This document shows, in pieces, positions 6,836-15,482 of a DNA stretch of 25,631 bases. The notes under the pieces are model-generated. The model saw only the letters and a program-made list of their open reading frames with translations, did no database searches and had not been told where the DNA came from. This stretch comes from Acidothermales bacterium (GTDB lineage Bacteria > Actinomycetota > Actinomycetes > Streptosporangiales > WHST01): contig JAFMQP010000004.1 in the NCBI GenBank assembly GCA_017354575.1, positions 1 through 25,631 of the forward strand. Direction: 5' to 3'. A program made the position numbers and the translations under genes. Each line of letters opens with the position of its first letter. Position 1 is the stretch's first letter.

Positions 6836-8245
6836 TCAGGTCCAGGCGAACAGGCGGGTCTCCGGGTCCTCGACGAAGTCGGCCACGTCGCGCAGGAAGC
6901 GCGAGCCCTGCTCGCCGTCGACGATGCGGTGGTCGAACGACAGGCCGAGCGTCGTCACCCGGCGCGGCACCACCTGGCCATCGTGCACCCACGGCTGCTC
7001 GCGGACCGCGCCGACGGCGAGGATGCCCGCCTCTCCCGGGTTGAGGATCGGCGTGCCCGAGTCGACGCCGAAGACGCCGACGTTGGTGATGGTGAACGTG
7101 CCGCCCTGCATGTCCGCGGGCGGCGTCCGGCCCGACCGCGCGACGTCGGTGAGGTGCTGCAGCGCGGCCGCCAGACCCGGCAGTGACAGGGCGTCGGCAT
7201 CGCGCACGTTCGGCACGACCAGCCCGCGCGGCGTCGCCGCGGCGATGCCGAGGTTGACGTAGCCGCGCACCGCGATCTCCTGCGCCTGCTCGTCCCACCG
7301 GGAGTTGACGATCGGCGACCGGCGGATCGCGAGCAGCACCGCCTTCGCGACGAGCAGCAGCGGGCTCACCTTGACGCCCTCGAACTCCGGCAGCGTCTTC
7401 AGCCGGCGCACGAGGTCCATGGTGCGGGTGGCGTCGACGGTGACGAACTCGGTGACGTGCGGGGCGGTGAACGCGCTTCGCACCATCGCCGCCGCGGTGT
7501 GCCTGCGCACGCCGCGCACCGGGATGCGCGCCTCGCGGGCGGCGTTGTCGAAGGAGAGCTCGGGCACCCAGCCGTTCGCCGGCACGGTCATCGGCAGTCC
7601 CGGACCGCCGTGAGCGGCGGGCGCCGGTTCGGCGCCGGCCTCGGCGGCGGCCGTCACGTCCTCGCGGCTGACCGAGCCGTTCGGGCCGGTCGGGGTGACG
7701 CTGCGCAGGTCGACGCCGAGGTCCCTGGCCAGCTTGCGTACGGGCGGCTTGGCGAGCACGGTGACCGACGCGGCAGGCATCTCGACCGGTGCCGGCACGC
7801 TCTCGGTCGGGGCCGCTGCAGCCGGGGCCGCGGCAGCCGCGGCGGCGGACCTGCGGGGACGGCGCTTCGCGCTCGTCGCCTTCGGCCCGTAGCCGACGAG
7901 CACGCTGGTGCGCCCGTTCTCCTCCGGTACGGAGCCCTCGCCGGCGACGTCGTGGAAGTCCGACGTCGGGCCGCCCTCGCCGGCGTCCGCGTCGTCCGCC
8001 TCGGCCGGCACGTCGATCGCGATGATCGGCGTGCCGACGTCGACCGTGCTGCCCTCCTCCGCGTACAGCTCGCGGACGGTGCCGGCCCACGGCGACGGCA
8101 GCTCGACGACCGCCTTCGCGGTCTCGATCTCGACCAGGTTCTGGTTGACGGTCACCACGTCGCCCGGCTCGACCAGCCACTGCAGGACCTCGCCCTCGGT
8201 GAGGCCCTCACCGGTGTCGGGCAGCTTGAACCGCTTGAGTCCCAC
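6836..8245 (-). CDS. bkdC: 2-oxo acid dehydrogenase E2, lipoamide acyltransferase
   Basis: Core acyltransferase of a branched-chain 2-oxo acid (or pyruvate) dehydrogenase complex. It moves the acyl group from its lipoyl arm to CoA. 469 residues from GTG 8245, which has GGGAGG at 5 nt. The lipoyl domain (1-80) carries Lys44 in EIETAKAVVEL. A long Ala/Pro linker with acidic stretches follows. The peripheral-subunit-binding domain is KLARDLGVDLRSVTPTGPNG (about 178-205). The catalytic domain (about 240-469) ends with FDHRIVDG, whose His439 is the catalytic residue. It is the last gene of the operon, 10 bp after E1beta. Only one lipoyl domain is present. No E3 gene is visible, so lipoamide dehydrogenase must be supplied from elsewhere. 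Confidence 0.93.
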   Translation of the reverse strand: MGLKRFKLPDTGEGLTEGEVLQWLVEPGDVVTVNQNLVEIETAKAVVELPSPWAGTVRELYAEEGSTVDVGTPIIAIDVPAEADDADAGEGGPTSDFHDVAGEGSVPEENGRTSVLVGYGPKATSAKRRPRRSAAAAAAAPAAAAPTESVPAPVEMPAASVTVLAKPPVRKLARDLGVDLRSVTPTGPNGSVSREDVTAAAEAGAEPAPAAHGGPGLPMTVPANGWVPELSFDNAAREARIPVRGVRRHTAAAMVRSAFTAPHVTEFVTVDATRTMDLVRRLKTLPEFEGVKVSPLLLVAKAVLLAIRRSPIVNSRWDEQAQEIAVRGYVNLGIAAATPRGLVVPNVRDADALSLPGLAAALQHLTDVARSGRTPPADMQGGTFTITNVGVFGVDSGTPILNPGEAGILAVGAVREQPWVHDGQVVPRRVTTLGLSFDHRIVDGEQGSRFLRDVADFVEDPETRLFAWT

Positions 8246-8255
8246 GCCGCCCTCC

Positions 8256-9230
8256 CTAGAACTCGAAGGTGTGGTCGACGGCCGCGAGCACGCGGTCGAG
8301 GTCGGGCAGGAAGCCGTCCTCCACCCGCGCAGGCGGGTAGGGCACGTCGAACCCGGTGACCCGCTGGACCGGCGCCTCCAGGTGGTAGAAGCAGCGCTCG
8401 GTCACCAGCGCGGAGACCTCGGCGGACAGGCTCGCCGTACGCGGCGACTCGTGCACGACGACCAGCCGGCCGGTGCGCTCGACGGACGCGTACACGGGGT
8501 CGAGGTCCATCGGCGACAGCGAGCGCAGGTCGATCAGCTCGACCTCGTGGCCGTCCTCCCGCGCGGCGTCGGCGGCGTCCATGCAGGTCTTGACGGACGG
8601 GCCCCAGGTGAGCACGGTGACGTCGCCACCGGAACGCAGCACCCGTGCCGCATGCAGCGGGTACGGGTTCGCCTCCTCGTCGAGGTCGGCCTTCTCGTGG
8701 TAGCGGCGCTTCGGCTCGAAGAACACGATCGGGTCGTCGGAGGAGACCGCCTGCTGGATCATCCAGTACGCGTCGGTCGGGTTGGAGCACGCGACGACCT
8801 TCAGCCCGGCGGTGTGGGCGAAGTACGTCTCCGGGGACTCGCTGTGGTGCTCGACCGCGCCGATGCCGCCGCCGAACGGGATCCGGATGACGATCGGCAT
8901 CGGCACCCTGCCCTGCGACCGGTAGCGCAGCTTCGCGACCTGGTTGACGATCTGGTCGAAGCCGGGGAAGACGAACCCGTCGAACTGGATCTCGCAGATC
9001 GGCCGGTAGCCGCGCATGGCCAGGCCGACCGCGGTGCCGATGATGCCCGACTCGGCGAGCGGCGTGTCGATGACGCGGTCCTCGCCGAAGTCCTTCTGCA
9101 GCCCGTCGGTCACCCGGAAGACGCCGCCGAGCCGGCCGACGTCCTCACCCATGATGAGCACCTTGGGATCGTCCTCGAGCGCCTTGCGCAGGCCCAGGTT
9201 GAGCGCCTTTCCGAGCGTCACCTTACTCAT
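8256..9230 (-). CDS. bkdB: 2-oxo acid dehydrogenase E1 beta subunit
   Basis: Beta subunit of the thiamine-diphosphate-dependent decarboxylase, forming an alpha2-beta2 tetramer with the upstream product. 324 residues, the normal length. Recognisable stretches are MGEDVGRLGGVFRVTDGL (with the conserved Glu that activates ThDP), DTPLAESGIIGTAVGLAMRG, EIQFDGFVFPGFDQIVNQ and the C-terminal transketolase-like domain with LRSLSPMD. ATG 9230 overlaps the stop of the alpha gene by 4 bases (ATGA), ensuring matched synthesis. GFDVPYPPA near the C-terminus is typical of branched-chain E1beta and of the pyruvate enzyme of this alpha2-beta2 class. The pathway assignment as branched-chain rather than pyruvate is probable, not certain. 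Confidence 0.93.
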   Translation of the reverse strand: MSKVTLGKALNLGLRKALEDDPKVLIMGEDVGRLGGVFRVTDGLQKDFGEDRVIDTPLAESGIIGTAVGLAMRGYRPICEIQFDGFVFPGFDQIVNQVAKLRYRSQGRVPMPIVIRIPFGGGIGAVEHHSESPETYFAHTAGLKVVACSNPTDAYWMIQQAVSSDDPIVFFEPKRRYHEKADLDEEANPYPLHAARVLRSGGDVTVLTWGPSVKTCMDAADAAREDGHEVELIDLRSLSPMDLDPVYASVERTGRLVVVHESPRTASLSAEVSALVTERCFYHLEAPVQRVTGFDVPYPPARVEDGFLPDLDRVLAAVDHTFEF

Positions 9231-10330
9231 GCGTGGCTCCCCTCGAACCCGGCGAGGTACTCCTCGTACTCCGCGCGCTCCCGTTCGAGCGTCGGACTGG
9301 GCTCGGCGTAGACCTGCTGGAACATCCGCATCGGCCCGGGATCGGGCAGCTCGATGCACCGCTTGCGGATCGACGCGGCGAGGTCGTTCGCCTCCTCGTC
9401 GACGGAGTCGAAGAACGCCTGGTCGGCGAGGCCGTTGCGGGCGAGGTAGACGCGCACCCGCTCGATCGGGTCCTTCAGCCGCCACTCCTCGACCTCGCTG
9501 GCGATGCGGTACCGCGTCGGGTCGTCGGTGGTGGTGTGCGGGCCCATCCGGTACGTGACGGCCTCGATCAGCGTCGGGCCGTTGCCCTCCCTCGCGCCCC
9601 GCAACGCCCGCTTGGTGACCTCGTGCACGGCGAACACGTCGTTGCCGTCCACCTGGACGCCGGGGAAGCCGAAGCCCTGCGCCCGCTGGTACAGCGGCGC
9701 ACGGGTCTGCCGGGCCAGCGGGACCGAGATCGCCCACTGGTTGTTCTGGCAGAAGAACACGATCGGCGCGTTGAACACGCCGGCCCAGATGAACGCCTCG
9801 TTGACGTCGCCCTGCGCGGACGCGCCGTCGCCGAAGTACGCGAGCACGGCGTCCTCGGCACCGTCGCGCTGCATGCCCATGGCGTAGCCGGTGGCGTGCA
9901 GGCTCTGCGCGCCGATGACGATCGTGTACAGGCCGAAGTTCATCTCGGCGGGATCCCACGCGCCGTGGTCGACGCCGCGGAACAGGCCGAGCAGGTTCAC
10001 CGGGTCGATCCCCCGGCACCACGCAACGCCGTGCTCCCGGTAGGTGGGGAACACGAAGTCGCCCGGCTCGAGCGCGCGGCCGGACCCGACCTGCGCGGCC
10101 TCCTGGCCGAGCAGCGAGGCCCAGATGCCGAGCTCGCCCTGCCGCTGCAAGGCGGTGCCCTCGGTGTCGATCCGGCGGACGAGCACGAAGTCGCGGTAGA
10201 AGCCGCGCACCTGCTCGGGGCTGAAGTCGACGTCCTCGTAGCCGGGGTGGGTGACCCGCTCGCCCTCGGGTGTCAGCAGTTGTACGCAGTCACCTCTCGG
10301 GCGTGTCGACGCCATGCTGTCCACGGTCAC
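9227..10330 (-). CDS. bkdA: 2-oxo acid dehydrogenase E1 alpha subunit
   Basis: First gene of the E1alpha-E1beta-E2 operon; it decarboxylates branched-chain 2-oxo acids from Leu/Ile/Val (or pyruvate) with ThDP. 367 residues from GTG 10330, chosen for its GAGGAG ribosome site 6 nt upstream. The frame stays open upstream, but that part resembles no E1alpha. An internal ATG at residue 6 is the alternative. The ThDP motif runs from GDG (167-169) to NN (196-197) with the expected spacing. LGQEAAQVG (74-82) is the conserved E1alpha segment before it. In actinobacteria branched-chain complexes feed iso/anteiso fatty acid primers. The promoter probably lies in the 347-bp divergent region shared with the arginase-like gene. 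Confidence 0.92.
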   Translation of the reverse strand: MTVDSMASTRPRGDCVQLLTPEGERVTHPGYEDVDFSPEQVRGFYRDFVLVRRIDTEGTALQRQGELGIWASLLGQEAAQVGSGRALEPGDFVFPTYREHGVAWCRGIDPVNLLGLFRGVDHGAWDPAEMNFGLYTIVIGAQSLHATGYAMGMQRDGAEDAVLAYFGDGASAQGDVNEAFIWAGVFNAPIVFFCQNNQWAISVPLARQTRAPLYQRAQGFGFPGVQVDGNDVFAVHEVTKRALRGAREGNGPTLIEAVTYRMGPHTTTDDPTRYRIASEVEEWRLKDPIERVRVYLARNGLADQAFFDSVDEEANDLAASIRKRCIELPDPGPMRMFQQVYAEPSPTLERERAEYEEYLAGFEGSHA

Positions 10331-10448
10331 TCGAGTCTCCTCGTCTGTCGTTCGGCGGGCGAGGTCGTCGCCTGCCGGATGCGGGGCGCCGGGTTCGGCA
10401 TGGGTGACATGCCGTCCGGAGCCCTGCGGTCCTGCCGTGGCTCCGTCG

Positions 10449-10466
10449 GGTGCACGGTAGTGCACC
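10449..10466. promoter_or_regulatory. inverted repeat, candidate operator
   Basis: GGTGCAC-GGTA-GTGCACC is a perfect 7-4-7 inverted repeat 119 bp upstream of the E1alpha start. bkd operons are often controlled by Lrp/AsnC-type or TetR-type regulators that bind such sites. The regulator is not in the window. Confidence 0.35.
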
Positions 10467-10536
10467 GTCCGGATGAGCCCGATGCTACGCGGTATCCGCC
10501 GGGTCGCGGCGGCCCTGCTCCCGAGGCCTGGGAGGA

Positions 10537-10552
10537 GTATCGCCGCCGATAC
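10537..10552. promoter_or_regulatory. inverted repeat, candidate operator
   Basis: GTATCG-CCGC-CGATAC is a perfect 6-4-6 inverted repeat upstream of the rightward candidate promoter of the arginase-like gene. It could serve either direction. Confidence 0.3.
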
Positions 10553-10677
10553 CCGTTGCATTCCAAACGGACGAACCCCGGTACAACGTTTCGTCGACCT
10601 AGCTGGACGTCCTCGGAGTTGCCTGGGCGTCCAGGTATCCCTGCACCTCGACATGCCACGGGCGGTACGGTGCTCGG

Positions 10678-11436
10678 GTGGGACATATCACCGTGCCGTA
10701 CCACCTGGACGAGCTGATCGACCCGTTCCCCGTGACCGTGCCCGACGGCTTCGTGGTCAAGGGGCCCCGCCCGAAGAGCGCCAGCTGGGACGCGTACACA
10801 CCGCTGTACACCAGCGTCGCGCAGATGGTGTTCGGCACCGAGAACGCCATCATGTGGACGGGCGACTGCAGCCTGACCCTGGCCGCGGTCGCGGGGCTGC
10901 AGCGTCGCGGGATCGACCCGGCCGTCGTGTGGATGGACGCGCACGGCGACTTCAACACGCCGCAGACGACGCAGAGCGGCTACCTCGGCGGCATGCCGCT
11001 GGCGATGCTCACCCAGCGCGGCGAGGTCGACCTGCCCATGCACATCGGGCTGCGCGCCGTCCCTGACGAGCGGGTCATCCTCGCCGGCACCCGGTCGGTC
11101 GACCCGCCCGAGGAGGAGCTGCTCCAGGAGTCGCGCATCGAGCGCGTCGGGCTGGACGCGCTGTCGACCGACATGCTGCCGTCCGGGTCGATCTTCCTGC
11201 ACGTGGACGTGGACGTGCTCGACGCGAGCGAGCTGCCCGGCGCGCGGTTCGCAGCGCCGGACGGCGCGTCGCTCGCGCAGCTGTCCGGTGCGATCGAGCG
11301 GGTCGCGCAGAGCACCCGCCTGGTCGCGGTGCACCTGGCGTTCACCGTCGACCCGGAGAAGCAGGACGGCGAGCGGACGGCCGCGGTGGCGCGCGGTCTC
11401 ATCGAGGCGCTGCGCCGCGGCGGGTTCCAGGCGTGA
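10678..11436 (+). CDS. arginase/agmatinase-family (ureohydrolase fold) protein
   Basis: 252 residues from GTG 10678, shorter than the 300-350 of arginases and agmatinases. Metal-ligand motifs are visible: WMDAHGDFN gives Asp87, His89 and Asp91, and HVDVDVLD gives Asp177 and Asp179. The first motif, normally GGDHS, reads TGDCS, so the His that binds the first manganese is replaced by Cys64. The family hydrolyses guanidino or formimidoyl groups with two Mn ions; with Cys at this place the metal content or substrate may differ, so I do not call it arginase. Its stop overlaps the GTG of a GNAT gene by 4 bases, and that gene overlaps a third, giving a tight three-gene operon. The ribosome site is weak. 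Confidence 0.8.
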   Translation: MGHITVPYHLDELIDPFPVTVPDGFVVKGPRPKSASWDAYTPLYTSVAQMVFGTENAIMWTGDCSLTLAAVAGLQRRGIDPAVVWMDAHGDFNTPQTTQSGYLGGMPLAMLTQRGEVDLPMHIGLRAVPDERVILAGTRSVDPPEEELLQESRIERVGLDALSTDMLPSGSIFLHVDVDVLDASELPGARFAAPDGASLAQLSGAIERVAQSTRLVAVHLAFTVDPEKQDGERTAAVARGLIEALRRGGFQA

Positions 11437-11900
11437 GCGCGGCGGCGGTCCGGGTGGCGACCGGCGCCGACGTCGCGCCGCTCGCCGCGCTGCGCCGCAC
11501 CTGGACCGAGGAGGACGGCCACGACAGGGGGGACGCGGACTTCGAGCAGCGGTTCGCCCGGTGGTTCACCAGGGAGCAGGCCCACCGGGTCACCTGGCTC
11601 GCGGAGACCGACGAGCGCCCGATCGGGATGCTCAACCTGCTGCTGTTCGAGCGCATGCCGCGTCCCGGTCGGCCGGCGGGCGGCTGGGCGTACCTCGCGA
11701 ACATGTTCGTGCTGCACAGGTTCCGCAACGGCGGCGTGGGGCGGCTCCTCCTCGACGCCGCGGTCGGGTACGCCACCGACGCCGGGCTGGAGCGGATCGT
11801 GCTGCACCCGAGCGAGCGAGCGGTGCCGTTCTACGAACGCGCCGGTTTCGGCGGCGCCGACATGCTCCTCGTCCGGCATCTGGCCGAGGTGGCGTCGTGA
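11433..11900 (+). CDS. GNAT-family N-acetyltransferase
   Basis: 155 residues with the full GNAT fold. ANMFVLHRFRNGGVGRLLLDAA (about 88-109) is motif A, whose R/N-x-G-x-G/A loop holds the acetyl-CoA pyrophosphate. VLHPSERAVPFYERAGF near the C-terminus is motif B with the conserved Tyr that usually protonates the thiolate. GTG 11433 overlaps the stop of the arginase-like gene, and the 3' end overlaps the next start, each by GTGA. The substrate is unknown. Operon membership suggests it modifies the substrate or product of the arginase-like enzyme, which is an inference. Confidence 0.85.
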   Translation: MSAAAVRVATGADVAPLAALRRTWTEEDGHDRGDADFEQRFARWFTREQAHRVTWLAETDERPIGMLNLLLFERMPRPGRPAGGWAYLANMFVLHRFRNGGVGRLLLDAAVGYATDAGLERIVLHPSERAVPFYERAGFGGADMLLVRHLAEVAS

Positions 11901-12895
11901 CCAGCGCCGTCGAGGACTTCGACCCGGACGACGTACGGGTCGCGCTCGACCTCGCGCCGAAGCACACGGGGTGGCTCCGCCGGCTCGCCTCGCTCGGCCC
12001 TCCGCACGAGTCGCCGGCGCTGCCGGACGGCGGCGAGGCACGTGCGGTGCTGACCGAGCTCGACGTCCCCGCGGAGGACACCGAGGAGATCGTCGCGGCG
12101 CTGCCCGACCCGGACAAGCAGCCGGAGCTGTGGTGGCTGCTCGAACGCACCCACCACATGCTCGTCGCCGACATGGGCGGCTTCAGCCCGATGGACGGCG
12201 GGCCGACGCTGCCCTACGAGCTGGGCGCGACCGCGCGCTACTTCTATGTCTACGTGTACTTGTCGACGATGCCCGCGGTGCGGCGATTCCACGCGGCACA
12301 CGACATCCCGGACGACGTCGCATGGGCGACGCACCGCGACCTGGGCGAGAAGGTGGCGGTGCACCGGCGCAAGTACGGCGTCGGCGGCATGGACACCCAG
12401 TTCTGGTTCACCCTCCACCAACGCGGCGTCATCTACCGCCTCGGGCGGCTGCAGTTCAACCTGGCGCGCAAGGAGCGCAACCAGGGCGGGCTGTACCTCG
12501 ACCAGCCGCTGCTCGGCACGCACGTCCCCGAGCTCGGCGGGCCGATGACACCCGAGGCGTGCGACGCGTCGTTCGAGGCGGCCCGGCCGTTCTTTGACCG
12601 CCATTTCCCCGAACATTGCGCGCGCGTAGCAGTCTGCACGTCCTGGCTGCTCGATCCACAGCTGGCCGAATACCTACCGGAGAAGTCGAACATCGTCAGC
12701 TTCATGCGTCGCTGGCGCATCATCGACGAGGTGCTCGAGCCCGCGGACGCGTCCATGCTGGAGTTCGTCTTCCGCCGCGACGAGCAGCCGCTCGACGAGC
12801 TTCCGCGGGACACCACGCTGGAACGCGCGGTCGTCGCGCACCTGAAGGCGGGCAGGCATTGGCGGACACCGACAGGCTGGCTGACGTTGCCCTGA
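11897..12895 (+). CDS. two-domain acyltransferase (NAT_N + GNAT-like C-terminal domain)
   Basis: 332 residues from GTG 11897, the start that overlaps the preceding stop by GTGA; the reading frame stays open upstream but that is a shadow. The N-terminal half (about 1-130) is helical. The C-terminal half contains FNLARKERNQGG, then FFDRHFPEHCARVAVCTSWLLDPQLAEYLPEKSNIVSF, which I recognise from the actinobacterial acyltransferases annotated with an N-acyltransferase N-terminal domain and a GNAT-like C-terminal domain. The substrates of that family are not known to me. As third gene of the arginase-like/GNAT/acyltransferase operon, it suggests a small-molecule acylation pathway. Family recognition is from memory of motifs, so moderate confidence. 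Confidence 0.72.
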   Translation: MTSAVEDFDPDDVRVALDLAPKHTGWLRRLASLGPPHESPALPDGGEARAVLTELDVPAEDTEEIVAALPDPDKQPELWWLLERTHHMLVADMGGFSPMDGGPTLPYELGATARYFYVYVYLSTMPAVRRFHAAHDIPDDVAWATHRDLGEKVAVHRRKYGVGGMDTQFWFTLHQRGVIYRLGRLQFNLARKERNQGGLYLDQPLLGTHVPELGGPMTPEACDASFEAARPFFDRHFPEHCARVAVCTSWLLDPQLAEYLPEKSNIVSFMRRWRIIDEVLEPADASMLEFVFRRDEQPLDELPRDTTLERAVVAHLKAGRHWRTPTGWLTLP

Positions 12896-13103
12896 GCAGT
12901 CGTCGTCACGGTGAACGTTGCCTCTCGATCTGACGGCGGATAGGTCGTAGGCTTCGTTCTCGGCCCGCCTCCACCAGGGGACTGCCGGCGACTTGCCGGC
13001 GTGGTCGGCGGTGAATCAACATGAGCGGTTGACGTGATCCGTCAGCCGTTCTGTCGTGCGTCCCCAGCGTGCACAATGCCGATATGCGGTTGGGGGCAAC
13101 CGG

Positions 13104-14363
13104 ATGGGCGACCTGCTGCGCCGGAGCGACTTCCGGTTGCTGCTCCTCGGGCTTTGCCTCACCATGTTCGGTGACCGCGCGCTCGTCCTCGCCAACGGCA
13201 TCTGGGTGAAGAGCCTCACGCAGAGTGATGCGGCCGCGGGTCTGACCATCCTGCTGCTCGTCGCACCGTCGATGGTGTCGCCGTTTTTCGGCGTCGTCGT
13301 CGACAAGGTACGAAGGCGGCCGTTCCTGATCGTGCTGAACCTGAGCTGCGCCGCCGCCGTCGTGCCGCTGTTCCTCGTGCACGACAGGAAACAGGTGTGG
13401 ATCGTCTACGCCGTCTCGTTCCTGTACGGGATCGGCTTGATCCTGAACGACTCGGCCGTCGCCGGCGTGCTGAAGACGATGCTCGGCGAACAGGAACTGG
13501 CGTCCGCGAACGGCGTCATCCAGACGCTGCGCGAGGGCATGCGCCTGGTGGTGCCGCTCGCCGGCGCGGGACTGTTCGCCGCGTTCGGCGGCCATGCCGT
13601 CGTGCTGCTAGACATGGCCACCTTGCTGCTCGGTGCGGCCGTGCTCGCCGTGCTGCGGCTGCGCGAACCCAGCCCGGTGCCCACCGGCCACCGGCTCCGC
13701 GGCGAGATGGTCGCCGGCATACGCCACATGTTCCGTACCCCTGAGCTGCTGACGCTGGTGCTCACCTGCGGCGCGGCGCTGCTCGTCATCGGCTTCGGCG
13801 AGACGATCGTCTTCGCCGTCATCGACCGGGGACTGCACCGGGCACCGGCCTTTCTCGGTGTGCTGATGTCGATGCAGGGGGCCGGCGCGATCGTCGGCGG
13901 CGCCACGGCCGCGCACGTCGTGCGCCGTGCCGGCGAGCTGACCACCGCGGCGTTCGGCCTCGCCCTGTTCGGCGTCGGGGACGCGCTGATGATGTTCGCG
14001 CACCTGCCGCCGGTACTGTTCGGATGCACGGTCGCCGGTGTCGGCCTGCCGTGGATCCTCGTCGCGCTCTACACGCTGATGCAGCGGCGGACACCGACGC
14101 ACCTGATCGGCCGGGTGGCGACGACGGCGGAGGTGCTGATCGGCGGCCCGCAGACCGTCTCGATCGCAATCGGTGCCGCCCTCATCACGGTGGTCCACTA
14201 CCAGGTGCTGCTGCTCGTGATGGCCGTCGTGCTCGTCGGCTGCGGCCTCGTCCTCGGCGCGCGGGCGAACGCCGCCGGTCGCTCGGTGCGCCCGGTCACC
14301 GCGCTCCCGCCGCCGATGGTGCCGGAGCTCTCCGGCCGGTACGGGAGCTCGGAGTCGTCGTGA
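13104..14363 (+). CDS. MFS transporter (DHA3/EntS-like)
   Basis: 419 residues with about 12 transmembrane helices. The start is ATG 13104 with GGGGG 7 nt upstream. The N-terminus MGDLLRRSDFRLLLLGLCLTMFGD and the loop VVDKVRRRPFLIVLN between helices 2 and 3 match the MFS_3 (DHA3) group, which includes EntS and macrolide exporters. NDSAVAGVLKTMLGEQELASANG is typical of the group's helix 4-5 region. It probably exports a small hydrophobic compound or metabolite by proton antiport. It stands alone after a 208-bp gap with no recognisable feature. Its TGA and the facing aminotransferase stop together form the 12-bp palindrome TGACCGCGGTCA. Confidence 0.85.
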   Translation: MGDLLRRSDFRLLLLGLCLTMFGDRALVLANGIWVKSLTQSDAAAGLTILLLVAPSMVSPFFGVVVDKVRRRPFLIVLNLSCAAAVVPLFLVHDRKQVWIVYAVSFLYGIGLILNDSAVAGVLKTMLGEQELASANGVIQTLREGMRLVVPLAGAGLFAAFGGHAVVLLDMATLLLGAAVLAVLRLREPSPVPTGHRLRGEMVAGIRHMFRTPELLTLVLTCGAALLVIGFGETIVFAVIDRGLHRAPAFLGVLMSMQGAGAIVGGATAAHVVRRAGELTTAAFGLALFGVGDALMMFAHLPPVLFGCTVAGVGLPWILVALYTLMQRRTPTHLIGRVATTAEVLIGGPQTVSIAIGAALITVVHYQVLLLVMAVVLVGCGLVLGARANAAGRSVRPVTALPPPMVPELSGRYGSSESS

Positions 14364-14369
14364 CCGCGG

Positions 14370-15476
14370 TCAGGCCGCGCGGAACTCCTCTGCCACGGCC
14401 AGGAACCGGTCGTTCGCCTCGACCTCGGCGACACTGATCCGCGCGCCCTCGGTGCCGAACGGCCGGACGGCGACGCCGCGCGCGTCGCAGCCGGCCGCGA
14501 ACTCCGGCGTCCGGTCGCCGAGCCGCAGCCAGACGAAGTTCGCCTGTGTCGGCGGCACGTCGTACCCGTACGACAGGAGCGCGTCCCGCACGCGGGCGCG
14601 TTCGGCGACGATGTCCTGGACGCGGTCGAGCAACTCGCCCTCGGCGTCGAGCGAGGCGATCGCGGCCGCCTGCGCGATCGACGACACGGTGAACGGCAGC
14701 ATGGTCTTGCGGACGGCGTCGGCCACCGGCTCGTGCCCGACGACGAAGCCCACGCGCAGGCCGGCGAGGCCGTAGGCCTTGGAGAAGGTCCGCAGCACGC
14801 ACACGTTCGGCCGGTCCCGGTAGAGCGTCAGGCCGTCCGGAACGTCGTCGTCGCGGACGAACTCGCGGTACGCCTCGTCGACCACGACGAGCACGTCGTC
14901 CGGCACCTGGTCGAGGAACTCGGTGAGCGCGGCCCGCCCGACCACCGTCCCCGTCGGGTTGTTCGGGTTGCAGACGAAGACCGCCCTGGTGCGGTCGGTG
15001 ACCGCCTTCGCCATCGCCTGCAGGTCGTGCGTCTCTTCGGTGAGCGGGACGTGCACGCTGGTGGCTCCGGTGAGCTGGACGAGGATCGGGTACGCCTCGA
15101 ACGACCGCCACGCGTACACGACCTCGTCGCCGGGACCCGCCGTCGCGAGCACGATCTGCTCGGCCACGCCGACCGAACCGCACCCGACGGCGACGTGTGA
15201 GTCCGGCACGCCGAAGCGCGCGGCGATCCGCTCGACCAGCGCGACCGCGCCGTTGTCGGGATACCGGTTGACGTCCGCGGCGGCGCGCGCGATCGCTTCC
15301 CGCACGCTCGGCAGCGGGCCGAGCGGCGTCTCGTTGCTGGACAGCTTGTACGCCGTGCCGTCGGGCGCGACCGTCTGCTTGCCTGGCTTGTACGCGACCA
15401 GCGCGTCCAGCGTCTTGCGGAACCTCACCGGCCGGGATTCCGGGCGTGGCGGAGTCGTTGCTGTGCTCACGTCCAC
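14370..15476 (-). CDS. histidinol-phosphate / aromatic aminotransferase
   Basis: PLP-dependent class I/II aminotransferase of 368 residues. Lys233 in TFSKAYGLAGLRVG is the PLP Schiff-base residue. NPNNPTG (170-176) and DEAY (200-203) are the usual PLP-contact motifs, and LSSNETPLGPLPSV near residue 46-59 marks the HisC subfamily. No other histidine genes are nearby, and many actinobacteria have a HisC-like aromatic (phenylalanine) aminotransferase, so the substrate is either histidinol phosphate or an aromatic amino acid. The start may be GTG 15476 or GTG 15470; no strong ribosome site separates them. It is divergent from pdxST with 82 bp between, which puts a PLP enzyme beside the PLP synthase. 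Confidence 0.88.
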   Translation of the reverse strand: MDVSTATTPPRPESRPVRFRKTLDALVAYKPGKQTVAPDGTAYKLSSNETPLGPLPSVREAIARAAADVNRYPDNGAVALVERIAARFGVPDSHVAVGCGSVGVAEQIVLATAGPGDEVVYAWRSFEAYPILVQLTGATSVHVPLTEETHDLQAMAKAVTDRTRAVFVCNPNNPTGTVVGRAALTEFLDQVPDDVLVVVDEAYREFVRDDDVPDGLTLYRDRPNVCVLRTFSKAYGLAGLRVGFVVGHEPVADAVRKTMLPFTVSSIAQAAAIASLDAEGELLDRVQDIVAERARVRDALLSYGYDVPPTQANFVWLRLGDRTPEFAAGCDARGVAVRPFGTEGARISVAEVEANDRFLAVAEEFRAA

Positions 15477-15482
15477 ACTCTG

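Larger units (their letters stand above)
10331..10677. other. 347-bp divergent intergenic region
   Basis: No convincing gene is seen here. It must hold the promoter of the bkd operon (leftward) and that of the arginase-like operon (rightward). Three small inverted repeats are visible: 10449-10466, 10489-10499 (GCGG-TAT-CCGC) and 10537-10552. A leftward -10-like TAGCAT lies at 10487-10482, and a rightward candidate pair is TTGCAT (10556) with TACAAC (near 10582), though its 20-bp spacing is poor. The promoter calls are weak. Confidence 0.5.

Noticed and set aside
9227..10654. E1alpha start upstream at 10654
   Set aside because: The added 108 residues resemble no E1alpha N-terminus, while GTG 10330 has a good GAGGAG site at proper distance.
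11897..12895. arginase-GNAT-acyltransferase as a siderophore cluster
   Set aside because: No carrier protein, adenylation domain or receptor is adjacent; the acyltransferase resemblance alone does not support it.
12896..13103. possible small gene or RNA in the 208-bp gap before the MFS gene
   Set aside because: No open frame with a ribosome site and no strong hairpin; only a short GCCGGC repeat, common at this GC content.
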